From Colius striatus (taxonomy: Eukaryota; Chordata; Aves; Coliiformes; Coliidae): DNA of 64,000 nucleotides. Where the stretch lies: assembly GCF_028858725.1 (NCBI RefSeq), contig NC_084762.1, forward strand, positions 35,732,298 through 35,796,297, in the 5' to 3' direction. Both the position numbers and the translations under genes were made by a program. This document shows, in pieces, positions 50,706-64,000 of the stretch. The stretch's first letter is position 1; every line of letters starts with the position of its first letter. The notes beneath the pieces are model-generated. The model ran no database searches. It had not been told where the DNA came from and saw nothing but the letters and a program-made list of their open reading frames with translations.

Positions 50706-53700
50706 GCAAAACAAAAGAAAAGTCTAATTAATATTTTGATACATTTTCCCTATACACTTTAAAACGGATGTCCTTTTGTGAAAGAATAAATTTACTTGCT
50801 CCCTTTTTGAGAGAAGAAATACATGTCTCAGAGTCATTATATTATTAATCATAACTACTATTTGAACCTAGAAACTGAAAGGGAAGAAGGAATCCAGCCA
50901 GATATAGCATATGCATGAGTACTTTTTGGTTTTTTTTTTTTTTTGGAGGAGAGAATGGGCTATTATGGTAAGGATGAGACTGAGCTTTCACCTGGAGGAT
51001 TTTGAATCATTTAGGTACCAAACGACTTTTGTTGCATTATGTTGCAGAGTTATCTAGGACTGTTTCCCTGACACCAAAAAATCAGCAGACAGACCGGACC
51101 CCTCACCTCTTAGAAGTGAGGAGCCAAGAAACATCAACTTGCCAGGGCGCCCTCCAATGGGGCCTGATAAAACAGAGACCTTCTTATAATTGCCAAGAAG
51201 ATAACAGTAGAGATATGTAATAAATTAGCACAAATTAAAAGGAAAGGACAATTTTGCTATGAAAAATAATGGGACATCAAGGAGACTTTCACTGACTTAT
51301 CTGTTTCTGGATTCCTCTTAGTCTGAAAATCTCTCTCATATATTGTTGTGCTCATAGTACTTATTTCTGCTCTGCCTGTCACCTAATTGCCACAATACCT
51401 GCGCAGAACCTATCCAGGCATCTTGGCAACATGCTAATCCATTGGGCAGGCCACAGTATGTGTGGCCTTACAGGTGTGCTTCTGTTGTCCCTCAGGCTGC
51501 AACTGTAGGCTTGCAATCTGCACAGCAAGTAAGTCTGGTCTTCAAGATGGACTTGGGATTGTAGAACGTAACTTCTACAGATTTGACCTAGACTCCGCCA
51601 AAGTCAGTAAAATTACTTCCCATAGATTGCCAAGAATTTTCAATCTAAAATTCTAGGTCTCCTTTCACTGTGTGGTTGATGTGTAAATTCATTGTAGGCA
51701 TACTAATTTGTAAGGAAGTACTGCAACATATGTCATCTGAGATCTGACTTGTTATTACCATATTGTTGCACAGATACTTTCATACAATGGAAATATCCTC
51801 ACTTGTGAGATTCAAAATATAAACAGGATCCTATTGCTGTATAAAAAGGCACAAAAAAAAAAGCTATGACAATTTAGCTCTTACTGATTGAAATACAACT
51901 TCTTCCCTGTATCGACTCCACTGTTGTTATGAGTGGAGTTTAAAAGGAGTTTCTGCTTCATACACATTTTGAGTTTACATCCTTACAAATGCTGAGTTTT
52001 TATTTCTTTTTTGAACCTATTTAAATTTTCAATTTAAATGGATCTTGGCTTTTCATAGCAAAGACTGGACAGAGCACTACAAAACTTATTTTACCCAGGA
52101 ATCTTGTACCTTATGTGGGTTCAACTAGGGAATCCCATAAATTGTTTCCATTCCTTACATCTACAACTCAATGACACAAATTTGTTTTCTACATAAATGC
52201 AATGTGGTTTTTGAGATGGTATTCGTCTTATTTAACATTTATATAATCTTTACTGTGCACCGGAATGTATTGGGGGAATCTGACCTCTACTTTGGTAGCT
52301 AACAGAATGCTTCTATTCTGAAACTATTCTTGTAGTTTTGAGAATTGCCTGACATCTTTAATTTATTTTTCAGTATGCTTTTTGCAGATCGGCAGTAGTT
52401 CATACAAAATGGTAGTTGACCACATAAACAGACAATAAACCCAATTACTGAACCAAATAAACATATTAATGAAATACCAAAAAGGAGTTTTTCTTTCTGG
52501 AGAGAGAAGGATATTGCTATGGATTAGTACACTCAGCCTGTTAGCATCCATATAGCATCTGCAATGCAATGCACAAGTCAGTGTAGTGAGACAGAAAACA
52601 AAGCCCATCCTGACAAATGGCTGGTGGCTAATAACACTTCCTCCATAAGATTAACTTATGAGAGTGAAGCACAAATGTAAAGGTGTACTCAAATGTATAT
52701 TGACAACTTTTCCACAGTTGAGTCAGAGTGGGCTATTGCTCTAAGGTTATAAAAATTACCTTGACTGTACAGCAACGTATGATAGCATCAGCTGTAGCCT
52801 TTTAATACTGTAATAGTGTGTTTTGTAACACTTGGAAAGTAAAGGTAGTAATTTATAGCTATCACCCTCCTCAATATTCTTTATTTTAAATAGATGCAAA
52901 AAACCATGAATCTCCTAATACTACAGGAAATGTTATGCCCCTCAACTAGTCAAAACTGTGAGGGAACTGTCCCTTTCAACTGAATCAAAATATTCTACAT
53001 ATTCATGTAGGGGGACAGCCCCTAGTCCATATGATAGTGGGATGGGTAACCTGTTCCAAAATCCTTTAATTTTTTTAGAAAAGGGGCTTCTTTGATCCTC
53101 ATAGGTCCTTCTGATATACAGCAGAGCAGATCAGCTAACCTTGCCCAGAAGTATTAAAATATTAAAATATTCGCATTCTTGGTGAAGGAATACAGCAATT
53201 TGCAACCCACACAGGTTTTAAGGATAGTTGAGTTCCAAGCAACTTCCCTATGAAACTTTTATTCCATTGCAATACAACAGTGGAGCTTATAAGAAAAAAT
53301 GCTACTTATAAAAATCAAATATCTCTCTTAATCCCATTGCTCCCAGCCTTCATCCTGTTTCTTTGCAAACATTACTCGTCTTGAAGCAAACAAATATAAA
53401 ATGTTTCACCTTGGATATCTTAGAAACAATTACATATATGCTGTGTTAAGAATAGTATTTTGGCTTGGTAACATACTGTTAAAAACTGCCTGTGCCTACA
53501 GTTGCTCTCATTATAGCTGGACTGGGTGGAGCTATGCTGACTGGAGCTGAAAGGTGGAAGATTTCTCCTAAAAGTATATGGTAGAGACAGCCATATATTA
53601 AAGTTTCACTCCACGTAAATGGAATGTCACTCTCTTATAACTACAGTCCACTAAGATAATCCTCTTGGAATGCATTAATTATCATCCACCAGATAAGTGT

Positions 53701-56700
53701 CAAAAGCTACATTCCTAAAGGATTATCAATTCCCACCCAATTTCTACTGCCACTGAATAAGGAAGAAGAAAAGTTAGTGGAAAATGAAGAAGCATCAAGA
53801 AGCTCTTAAGTCTTCCCACAGCTATTCTCTACTTAGAATGAAAATACAGCCTTTCGAAACAGCTCAGGCATTCATATAGCTTTCATCACAACTGCACAAG
53901 TAGAAGAGAGGCAGTGACATGGTATCTGTGTTAAAATAGGAAAGATATTGTCCTGCAGATTCTTTCATTATATAGCGACATTCTCCTTAGAAGCATTGGG
54001 AAAAAGAAAGAAAATGCTTCGCTGCTAGAAAGCTTCAATAAAGACCTCAAAACCATAAAATATCAGTCTTTCTTTTTCAAGTTAAGATATTTTTAACCAT
54101 GACATCGATTGATTTTCTACTACATTTTAATTTTTTTTCCTTTTTTTTTTGCTATGCCATTGCTTGGCTCCTGTTGAAGAGAATAAAACTCAAACAAGAC
54201 CCTCAAAAAGAATTCTGTGGACGTGTTGAACAACACAGGCAGGAATAGGTATACGAAAGGTAAAATGTTCTAAAGATATCAAGCAAGACTGAAAAAAAAA
54301 AAGCGCAAACAAAATTTTATTTTTGTGCAAAAAAAATTACATAGCCCCAATATACAATTATTAAGAAAGTGAGTTCCATTTTTATAGGCTTCTGGACACA
54401 ATTTACTCTTTTATTTAGGCAACTCTGCCGTTTGTGAAAAATTCAGTCCATCTACCCTCACAACAATAAACCAGTATGTAATTGATTGAGAAATACAGAC
54501 ACATCCAAATATGTGGATGGGTAAATGCCATTTAAACCAGCATCACAAATTGCCCTGCAGGTGTAACATTATGCCTACAACCTCATTCATCTTGGAAACT
54601 GAGGTGAAGGAATAGGAAAATTCACTATTCAAAATTAGGTTCAGTTGCACGGGAAAGTTAGCAGTGAGCCTCTTCATGCTGCTTTTGCCTCTGAGTCAGT
54701 GATGAAGTGACACTCCTGAGTAGCAATAAGCAGTATTAGTAGTGTTTTATTTACAATGTATATATTGTAAATGTTCTTAGGGGTATTGTGCTGGGCTCTG
54801 TACAAATATACGAGGTGAAGGAAGCAACCCATTGAAAGGAATCAGTCTAAAGACGCAATGAGAGAAAACTAATGGTAGTGAAAGTATAATGCTGAACAAC
54901 TCACACACGTGGTCACAATGCCATGGAATACAGACTTTTTATTTCCCAAACTAGGACAATTCAAGACATTAAGAATATGGATTTATTACTACTTTTGTTG
55001 CTATCACTGTGGGATTCAGGTGGAAATGCTATGCCGTTTTTCAGACATGTAGGCTGATTTGGTAGATTCTTATGGCATATCTTTTAAAAACAAGAATGTC
55101 CTTGTAAAATTGCAATATGTTTTATTTACATTATGCTTATCTGGGTTTCTCCCACAGTTTAAACTGAAAATGGCATTAGTCATGTAATGTTGCTCTCTGT
55201 CAAAAACATTACAAGTTTTAGTTCAGATATGTGGCTGGTTTTCAGTGGGGAGTAATGTCTTCTGGAGGTGTTGGAATATTGTACAAGGCTTCACCTTTCT
55301 TGGAGACAGAAGATACTATAGAAATATTACACTATTAAAGTAAATATGGAATTACTGAGCAAACCGGAATGCTGAATTGCAAGATACATTCCTTGTTTCT
55401 TCCTGGACAGGAGTAGTTAGTATTTACTCATGGGCACCCACGGATCTGAAATCAGGCTTTTATCCCACTTTCTACAACAGTAATAGCAGATCTTCCCACT
55501 ATCACTGAAATAGAATGAGACTCTAGGTTTTGTTTGTTTAGCAGGGCTTTTTAAATGAAAACTTTGGGACATCTGTGGGTGCCTTGTATTATATTAACAC
55601 ATGCACCTCACTGTCTCCTGTCTTAACAGTGTGTTGTCACATTTGCAGTTTGGGCAAGACAGAATTGCTCATCTTCCCCTCACAGCCCATCTGGTTTCTC
55701 CCAAGCTGCTCAGGCGACAACACTCTAAAGAAAAAGCGATGTTATCAGGGGCACGTACCAATATATATCACATATTGCAGCATGTTTTGTCATTTACAAT
55801 GCATCATAAAAAGTTACATTGCATCTGACCTACAACATGATGTAATGTAAGATGACATGCTTACATTGAGCAACATGACATTACTCAAAAATCTGAATTT
55901 AAAGAAATAAGCATGGGGGGGATGTCTATTTATTTATTTGGAGTGCTATAAATTCTGACAGACATTAAGTCAGCCAAAAAAAGGAGGAGTAACTAAAGTG
56001 GAGTAACTAAATATTTAAGTGCATGGCTGTTCAGTCTCTTGCTAATGCCACTTTTAACAAACAAAAAGAATTAAATAATACACTATGAGATCTTCTATGT
56101 GTCTTTAATATCAAGCACAACAGATGATAAAATCACAGAAACAGTACCAGAAACTTGCAAGGTGTAAAACCATAGTCAATTTTCTCCATGTTTTACTACT
56201 AAAAAGTGCAATGATTGAGCTGTAAAAATGCATTTTAAGTCTTTCTGTTGGATTTTTAACAGCAAGAGCACAGAGTGCTCCATACATTCCACAGACCTGC
56301 TTTTTAAGAAGCAACATGGTGCACACCATGTGAACTGTCACATTAATAACCCTATGCTGATATTCAAATTTTCTGTCTTAAGCTAAAGAAAGATTGAATA
56401 CCCTGCTGTTGTGTGGCCAAGATTGAAGAGGTGTCTCACTGACATTGTTCAAAGTTTATGAAAATATATGAATGCTCAAATGTCATTGGCTTTGCGCCTC
56501 CAACAGACTGTGGTTTTATGAGAAATCAGTCTTTTAATCAAAATGATTGAATACCTTAAGGTCGAATCCAAAGATATCAGTTAATATCTAGAAACGTGCT
56601 ATTTCTGCAAATTTTGCCAAGCCGTACATATTGTGGTGCATTTTAAAGTGTTAATTTGTGCATTCCATATTGAAAATTGATCTTGAGTTTTAGCTTTTTG

Positions 56701-59700
56701 TCAAGCAAAAACATATGGTTACAAGCTCTATGCATTTTATGTGACGGCTGTTGAAGCTGTCACATGTGCAAACTTGATAACCGATGTGACACATACGCAA
56801 ATAATTTGCTTGTTTAGTAACAATTCAAAGATTCATTATTCATGCAAAAATACGTTGTTTTTTAGAAATGATCAGATGGAAGTAGTCTTCATTTTGCACA
56901 ATCTAGTCTCATTGGTGTGCAAACACAGATAAAATAAAGCTGGGAACTAAGTGGTATTAAAACAAATCCAAGAATATGGGTATTTTCAGATAATTATTGA
57001 ACCAGATGGTGTTTTTTGTTAATTCTGCCATCAGTCTGAGAACTTGATGTCTTACATCTGCACTTGGTAAAATAAATTTTGCCACTGAGATGATTTCAGT
57101 TTTCTTAAAATATTTCAATCACTTCTACACTAAGATTTGCAAACATCTGCCATTCTACATGACTGTGAGATGAAATTATTTGAAAAAATTCTTTTAACAA
57201 AACACTTATCCTAAATTTAACTTAGGCTTAGCACTTCTGCTGCTAAACTGGCTGAATTACTATGTTATGAATATTGTAAATAAAATGCTAATCATGTGCC
57301 ACAATACTGCTACCTTCAATTTGCAGTGGAAGAATCTACATAAATCAATGAAGAGCTGCAGGTTCATTTGGGATCTTTGCCATCTTGGGATTTTACAGTC
57401 CCTTACTTTGCTTTCTTAAGATTTAGAGATTAGAACTTCATTGGCACAGAACTAATCAAAACCTCCTCTCTGGTTTTTGTAAATAAACAAAAAGAAAAAA
57501 ATACTGAAATATGTGACTAATCTATTAAGATCTACTTTAAATCAATGGATATACAAGTAATTCAAATAGTCCTTTAACCTGCTGCTATGTTTATTCCCCC
57601 TAATAGGACTCCTCATAAACATTATCGCTCAAGTATTGTACCTCATAAACAGATGTGCTCAATCACTTATGCACATTTGACACCATATATAGCATTTAGA
57701 TACTTCCTTTCTGTGATCTAAATCACAGCCTTTCTTGAAAATTCAACTGTAACAGGCAATAAAATTGTGGAGCTGGCTTTACTACTCCAGTGCTCTACTT
57801 CTACAGTCAATTCCAAACAAGATCACTTTTTCACATATGCTAGAACACATAATCACCTCTTTTTCAAGTAAATGTACACTCTGTCACACAAGCTGCACCC
57901 TAGAAATCATCAGACCATCAGAGGCACCATGGGCAATGGCGTTTTTTGAACACCAAATATCGTAACTGTGTGAACTTATTTATAAATTCTGCAACAGTTG
58001 CAGGAAAATCCCCTCTGCTTTCACTAGTTGGTGATTTTTTATTATGGTGCTTATGTTATGCTAGCAACTTGGTGTGGGTAACACAACAGAGCACAGCTGA
58101 CCTGGCACACCACTGAAAGTCTTCTGTAGTGTGCACTAGAGAAATATGGGTGTGATTCCCAGTCCTAAACTCCTGCTCTCTGGTCTGAGAGGAGACAGGA
58201 GCACCTCTGAGTAGGATTCTATTAGGAATAACAGCTCTGTTTGCAGAAGAACTAAGAACCCTATGTGAAAATGAGCAGACTTACTCTGGTAGGGATCCTT
58301 TACATAACCTTCCTTCAATGACTTTTATTTAAAAAATGGGAATGAGAAATGGGAGGGATTGCCAAGGGTTATCTGTAAAAGGAAAATTTCTAGGAGAACT
58401 GGTATGCCTGTATGAATGAGCATAATGTGAGGATAAAGACTATTTATTTCGAGACCTATGCAAATCTCCTGAAGTGAATCTAGAGACAGATCAGACCTCC
58501 AGCGATGTACTGATTTATGTTGCTGTAAGATGGGAAGTTCAATACAGTACTGCAAAAGGCTTTTTCCTCGCATTTAAACTGATTGACAGAAGAGTGCCAC
58601 AAAACATAACCACACACCAGCATTTTGGTCCTCAGTGCTCCAACCTGGGAGCATCCTGAATCCCTAATTAACTTACATGCACAGGATGTCTTTGCATGGG
58701 AAACCACGATACTCTTGGAAACAGAAGAAAAGAGGCACGTGGGAGAATGTCTGTGGACAGATACTTCCTGACACGATGTTGGGACACTTCTAGGGTATTT
58801 GTGTCTGGGATCGGCAAAGTGATTCAGCACTTGCTATTTTCCAAGTTGAGAAAAACCAAAAGGGAGATAAACTGCAGAAACTGTAGACATTCTCCTCAAT
58901 AAAAAGCATGGAACATCCCATCTTCCCCCAAAGCAGGAAATACTACGTTTGAAGCACTAAAATCAGCTTTAAAATGATTCACATGGACTTTTTTTAGGGT
59001 ACAGAAGCCTACAGTTGTTGACTGTCTGGTTTTTATGTTGGTCTTCTTTTTAAAAATCTTTTGGTTCCCTCTTGCAGCTTGAGGCATGCAAGATGGATAA
59101 AACCAATATGAATAAATGGATTTAAAATACACTCAACATATTTTGAAATAAATAACGTTTTACTATCACTAGGTGTCTACTTTTTTAAAAAAAAACATAT
59201 AAAGTTAAGTTTGTGGCTATTAATCTAATACTATTTTAATGTTATTCACATCCAGTATCAGACAGTTGGTTTGAAAGAGGTAAAAAGACTATGACATGAA
59301 ATGTCTTTTTTTCCTTTTATAGACTTGGCAAAGACCATCAGTTTATGGCCTGTTTCGTTTCTTGCCAGTAGACAGCACTGAAAGTTATAAAACTAAAACA
59401 ATTGCTTTCATTTATATCTTTTCTTGATTACTCTGATAGCTGAAATGTCTGAAGAAGTTCAGAATCTGTAAAGCCTGTCACATTATAGAAACATGTCTCT
59501 TTAAACTAAATGTGAAATTCCAGTAATTGAAGTGATAAATCTACTGTTTTTGCTGGGGTACTTTTGATGAGAACTATAGTAGTAAATTAGAAATTATTCT
59601 CTGCTGTTATATCATGGTAAAAGCCTTTCCATTATCTGTTGTCAGTCACTAGGTATGGGCAAATAACTCAGTTGTCAATTTGACTTGTGAAACCTTAAGT

Positions 59701-60335
59701 TCTGGGAATAATCAATAAGAAAAAACCCCAAAACCTCTCTATTATCTTCATGTTATTCTTTAGACAACTTGAAGTTGTTTTTTCCCTTTTTACTTCTGCA
59801 CATCTCATTTAATCACAGATATATTTGGTATCTTAGAATATTTCATTTTTTATAGCAAGTTACATGTCAGCTTGTTTTCAAATGGTATATGAGAGTTACA
59901 TTTCAACACAAGTAGGCAGCTCTACCTGTGTTTCTAAATGCAATTTTACACAATACAGACTTAATTAAATTAGCAGTAAAAGCCACTGACATTTTATTAT
60001 TGATTTTTCAGCCATACTATTTATTGCCTAATATTTCTATTTTAAAAGTCCACAATGTTTTGCTCTTTCAAAGAGTCATGTAAACATCACTTGAAAGACC
60101 ACAATGAATCTGAAACAGTTATATGAACAGTTATATTTACATTAAAATCTGGATTTAAAAAAAACCCAAAAACAAAGGCAATATCTTCCATCAATTATGA
60201 TACCAAGATAAACCTTCACAGCCCTACTTAGTGAAAGAGACTGAAAGAAGCAGATCAAGTAGTTCTCTGACATGTACTCACTCTGTGACCTCTGCTCTAT
60301 CATGTAATCTTCCCCTGCCTCATTTCATCAACAGG

Positions 60336-60370
60336 TAAAATAAAACAAAACAAAACAAAATAAAACAAAG
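60336..60370 (+). repeat. AAAAC/AAAAT pentanucleotide microsatellite
   Basis: Seven approximate units of five bases (TAAAA and CAAAA). A short simple repeat without evident function. Confidence 0.9.
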
Positions 60371-61508
60371 ACAACCTCAACTCATGATCACTGCCTAGAC
60401 TGCTAAAATGGTTCATCAGTGCCAGGAAGCTGTGCAGTTAAGTGTGCCTGAACTACTAACAAATAATTTTCAACATTTCTAAAATAATATGGTATCACTT
60501 ACTTAGGAGATAACTGGACTAAATGGCTGGAATAATGCTAGAGAAATATTTTCCTGTTCATATTTACAAGCAAATAATTCAAAACTTTTTAATGTAGGAT
60601 AAGCTCAAATCACACAACTTTGACTGAAATACACAGACAATATCTAAATAGAAGGGTTTTTTGTCCCACTCCAGATTTTAGCATATAATGGAAGTCAGTG
60701 TCATTTGTGAAATTTGGACACAAATGTAAAATACAAATTCTAGAAATGTGAGAGGTTCAAATTCAAGGTTCTGAATCAGTCTGAAGTCTATTTTACATAT
60801 CTTATACAAAGAATTACTTTTAAGTAAATTACTGTTTCTGATGTGAGTTCAACCAAAAAAATCAAAAAAGAACCAAAAAAAAAGTGATTTTAAAGGACCA
60901 AATTCTTGGGCTGTTCCCCTTTAAGCCCAGACTCTACCAATTTAACATTGTGCAGTACGACTTGCTTTGGTACCTGAAAAACAAAGTCTCTTTCATCTAT
61001 ATGATAAGGCATATAGAGAGTATAAAATATGAACTACTAGTCCAACTTTCCCTTCAGACTTGCTTTTGAAGGAAGAGGGAAATGAAGAGTGGATGAAGAA
61101 AATGAGCTGAAATAAAAATTTGAATCTGAAAAACAACTCAATATTTTTCCTGAATGAAGAAGGTGTAAGACACCAGAAGAACTGTAATATGAGAAAGTAC
61201 TGCTGAGGTTTTAGTTCAAAATTTTCCTTAAATATATTGAGGACAAGAAGGGGTATAGCAGCTTTTCAAGAGAACTTAATATGTAACTGTAAAAGTTCCT
61301 CCTTTGAAACATAAGCCATGTCTATACAGTTTTCCTGTAACATTTATAAGAATATGCACAGAACAAACTTGCCTAAAATTACCCACACAATATTAAATCA
61401 AATTTTCGTTTAAATCAACCATTTAAAATGGATCTCAACTCATATGTAGATCTACAGCACACAGAAAGTGCACAAATATTCAGCTATGAACTAAAATTTA
61501 ACAAACAT

Positions 61509-62061
61509 GGAGATCTCAGTGAGACCTCGACCGGTTTGAGAGTTGGGCAGAGAGGAATCTCATGAGGTCCAACAACGACAAGTGCAGAGTCCTGCATCTG
61601 GGAAGGAACAACCCCATGCACCAGTACAGGCTGGGGATTGACCTGCTGGGGAGCAGCTCTGCGGAGAGAGACCTGGGAGTCCTGGTTGATAATAAACTGA
61701 ACATGAGACTGAGGGGGGATCTCATTAATATTTACAAGTATATAAATAGTGGGTGTCAGGAGGCTGGGGCATCCTTTTTTTCCTAATGTATCCAGTGACA
61801 GGACAAGGGGTAATGGAAATAAGATGGAACACAAAAAGATCCATTTAAACATATGAAAAAACTGTTTCACGGTGAGGGAGCCCTGCCACAGGCTGCCCAG
61901 GGAGGGTGTGGAGTCTCCTTCTCTGGAGGTCTTCACAACCTGCCTGGACATGCTCCTACGTGACCTGATCTAGGTGGACCTGTTTTGTCAGAAAAGTTGG
62001 ACTAGATGATCTCTAGAGGTCCCTTCTAACCCCTACCATTCTATGATTCTATGATTCTATG
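61509..62061 (+). mobile_element. CR1 non-LTR retrotransposon, 5'-truncated and internally deleted, 3' end complete
   Basis: The right part matches the conserved 3' region of avian CR1: the block around 62000-62035 (GATGATCTCTAGAGGTCCC and following) leads into three tandem ATTCTATG units (62038-62061) that end the element. The left part (about 61512-61703) translates in the plus direction to the end of the reverse-transcriptase frame, including [13 protein letters not shown] and [13 protein letters not shown]. At about 61703-61713 the frame jumps from this region directly to the segment beginning RLRGDLIN, which normally lies several hundred bases further on, so an internal deletion is inferred. 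A stop codon follows at about 61784. The copy cannot move on its own. The elevated GC content contrasts with the AT-rich intron around it. Confidence 0.92.
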
Positions 62062-64000
62062 AAATTAACTGCCTCCTCAAAACTCAGGAATATGTAAACA
62101 AACTACTGCCAATGTACGTGAACTCTCTCATTCTTTTCCTTTACTATTCCGATTTTATAGTTACAAATAGTAATTGGCAAATATTGGTAAGTAAAATTAT
62201 AAATTCTATGTTGGACAAAGTATTTACTTTATAAAACATACTGAAAAAGTAAGGAATTAGCTATCCAAACCACATGATTGCATTGATAGTAAAGCATAGC
62301 CAGTATGCCATACTGAAAATGTCCCACTCTCTTTATAACTAACATTATTACAAGTTAATCTTTAAAATTCCTCCCTGCATTCTATTTTGAATTTTTAATT
62401 TTCTCAATATTTCTTCAGCAGGCAATTTCTCAATGTGACTGCCACAATAGTAGAGTACCACCATGCAGCAGCTGCCAAGCGTAACTGGAAGAAACATCGT
62501 ACTTTCATGTGAGTTTGTACCTCCCAAAATGACTTGCTCTAGCCGTCTACTGTATGATTTTGGAAAATACAAATATTTCATACACAAATGATAAAATGCT
62601 AACTTTCAGTAAAACACGAGTGACTCTGAAAGCTCGTTAGAGTCTCTGGAGGGGTTTCTTTACTGTGCCTGAGTTTTCCTTGATGGAAAGAGGGATGTCA
62701 CAAGGAAAAAATCACAATTACCTGGTTCTTAGTTGCTCAGCTGAAATTACAGTGCTGATAGGTACAAGGAGCACAAGACCTTACATAGCCAAAAGTTGTG
62801 GGAAGCACTTCCCCCACAATCTCTGTCTTGTTCCTACTCTTCTCCCTGCACACTTTAGATACTGTTTGCTTTTCCATCACTACCAACTCTCTCCAGTGGC
62901 ATCAGTGTTCTTTCTTGCAACGGCCTTGTCTTTATCAGCAAGCTTTATAATACAATTAATCTAATTACAGTGAAATCCATCTAGTTGCACTAAGAGCTAC
63001 TCTTAGAACACAGGTGCGCTTAACTTGTTTTAAATTACAATACTATAGATACACATTGTAGATTATACAGTCATGAAGAAGAAAAAGGCAACATGTGAGG
63101 ATGCAGAAAGGAGAGATGAAGGTTAAAATCAACACAAGCAGTGATCATCACTGTACAGTGAGGAGACAGTTCTGATGGCTCAGTAAAGACTGAAGGAAAA
63201 GAGAAACAAGTCAGTTCTAATGAAATAAATTTTAGAGAGAAGTTTCAAAAAGGGAATGAAACAAATCAAGATGGGATGCATGAGCTCCAATCCATCTGAA
63301 GAACTTGTCTGAGGGTCTTTCTTCCTCTTTTGTGCTTACCTTCTATCTAGCTAGAAGTGGAACATGCAAGTCCATAGCACTTCCTAGGACATTGTGTCAC
63401 AGAGCATGACAGCTTATGAAAAACACGTTACCTTTTGTGTTTCCCTCCCTCTTTTTTTTTTTGTTTTAAAATCTTGCTTAATAAATTAGTCACAGTTTTC
63501 ATAAAGCTGACACAAAGCTGAACAGAAGACTGAAATCTGGCTATCCAAATTATAGTCTATAAGACAATTCTGTTTGGCTTGGGAAGATATGTCCCACCAT
63601 GTAGCATAAAAAGGTTTTCTTGCCATCTGGCTTCTGAATAAACTGTTATACTCTAACCTAATGTCTGTTTGTCAAGAAGTTTGATAGTCTGGTTTAAATT
63701 ATAACCTGGTTTAATTTTCTTAATTTTGTTTTCTTCACATTGGCTGAGATTTTCCATGACTGGTGTCTGCCTGGTGATACTCTCTGGAAAGTCTGAGAAA
63801 ATCCATGCCAGCGACTTTTTCATCATGTGAAATCAAAAGAAGAATAAAAAGCCTTCATTGTAAAAACCCCTACAAATTAAAATATAATTCAGATGCAGCA
63901 GAATGTTGGAAATTGGCATGTATACACTACACACTGTTAAAAATACACTCACATTTGAGATTCCGAAGCAAGGTTAGAAAAGAGAGCTGAATAACTAAAA
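62062..64000. other. Intron DNA to the right of the CR1, nothing recognised
   Basis: AT-rich sequence with a poly(T) stretch near 63451-63461. Open frames of up to 99 codons (62665-62964 plus) show no coding features. No zinc-finger-encoding exon was found before the window ends. Confidence 0.5.

Larger units (their letters stand above)
24459..64000 (-). other. ZNF407: Last intron of ZNF407 (partial, at least 39.5 kb)
   Basis: No second exon of the gene was recognised in this span. Minus-strand open frames were read for C2H2 zinc-finger spacing (CxxC, about 12 residues, HxxxH) and linkers, and none fits. The preceding exon should therefore lie beyond 64000, unless it is very short and was missed. 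Very long introns are characteristic of this gene in mammals, where it spans hundreds of kilobases. The sequence is AT-rich with mono- and dinucleotide runs, one GC-elevated patch, one CR1 and several compact blocks that look conserved, listed separately. Between those entries I see nothing that can be supported as a gene. Confidence 0.65.

Noticed and set aside
61484..61951. 155-codon minus frame and 74-codon plus frame at the right end
   Set aside because: Both fall in the CR1 copy. The plus frame is decayed reverse transcriptase and the minus frame is its antisense.
1..64000. CRISPR arrays, rRNA, tRNA, bacterial-type operons or endogenous viral genes
   Set aside because: No regularly spaced repeats, no tRNA B-box with a matching A-box, no rRNA core sequence, and no recognisable retroviral gene or long terminal repeat pair were seen.

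Overview
This window looks like vertebrate, and most likely avian, nuclear DNA. It is AT-rich and intron-dominated, with few interspersed repeats. The two repeats I can identify are CR1 non-LTR retrotransposon fragments with the 3' end typical of birds (tandem ATTCTATG units and the adjoining conserved 3' block). There is no sign of operons, ribosome binding sites or dense coding sequence. A crocodilian or turtle source is less likely but not excluded.

Only one protein-coding segment is convincing: a 445-codon terminal exon on the minus strand at 23119-24458, entered through a good 3' splice site. I recognise it, from memory of the family and not from a search, as the zinc-finger-free C-terminal tail of ZNF407. 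The preceding exon lies beyond the right edge, so 24459-64000 is read as at least 39.5 kb of the last intron. A short 3' UTR with a canonical AATAAA follows the stop codon at about 22850. A run of guanines on the template strand lies just past that signal.

Layout: 1 to about 22,800 is the 3' flank of the gene. It holds no convincing gene, a 3'-end CR1 fragment (about 15155-15358, minus), a long polypurine tract (about 7820-7917) and several blocks that look like conserved non-coding elements, the clearest at about 18290-18490 and 18765-18905. 22,800-24,458 is the 3' end of ZNF407. 24,459-64,000 is intron, with further conserved-looking AT-rich blocks (about 38.4, 41.7, 47.9-48.4, 49.1 and 50.6 kb), a GC-elevated patch with long overlapping open frames (25.14-25.56 kb), simple repeats and a 3'-complete but internally deleted CR1 (61509-62061, plus).

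If the gene call is right, mammalian synteny would put the developmental regulator TSHZ1 and PTGR3/ZADH2 somewhere beyond the left edge. The conserved-looking blocks inside and downstream of ZNF407 could then be long-range regulatory DNA for that neighbour. This is inference and has not been tested by alignment. I found no new protein system, CRISPR array, rRNA or tRNA. Most open frames of 60-225 codons here have no coding character, and many do not even begin with ATG.
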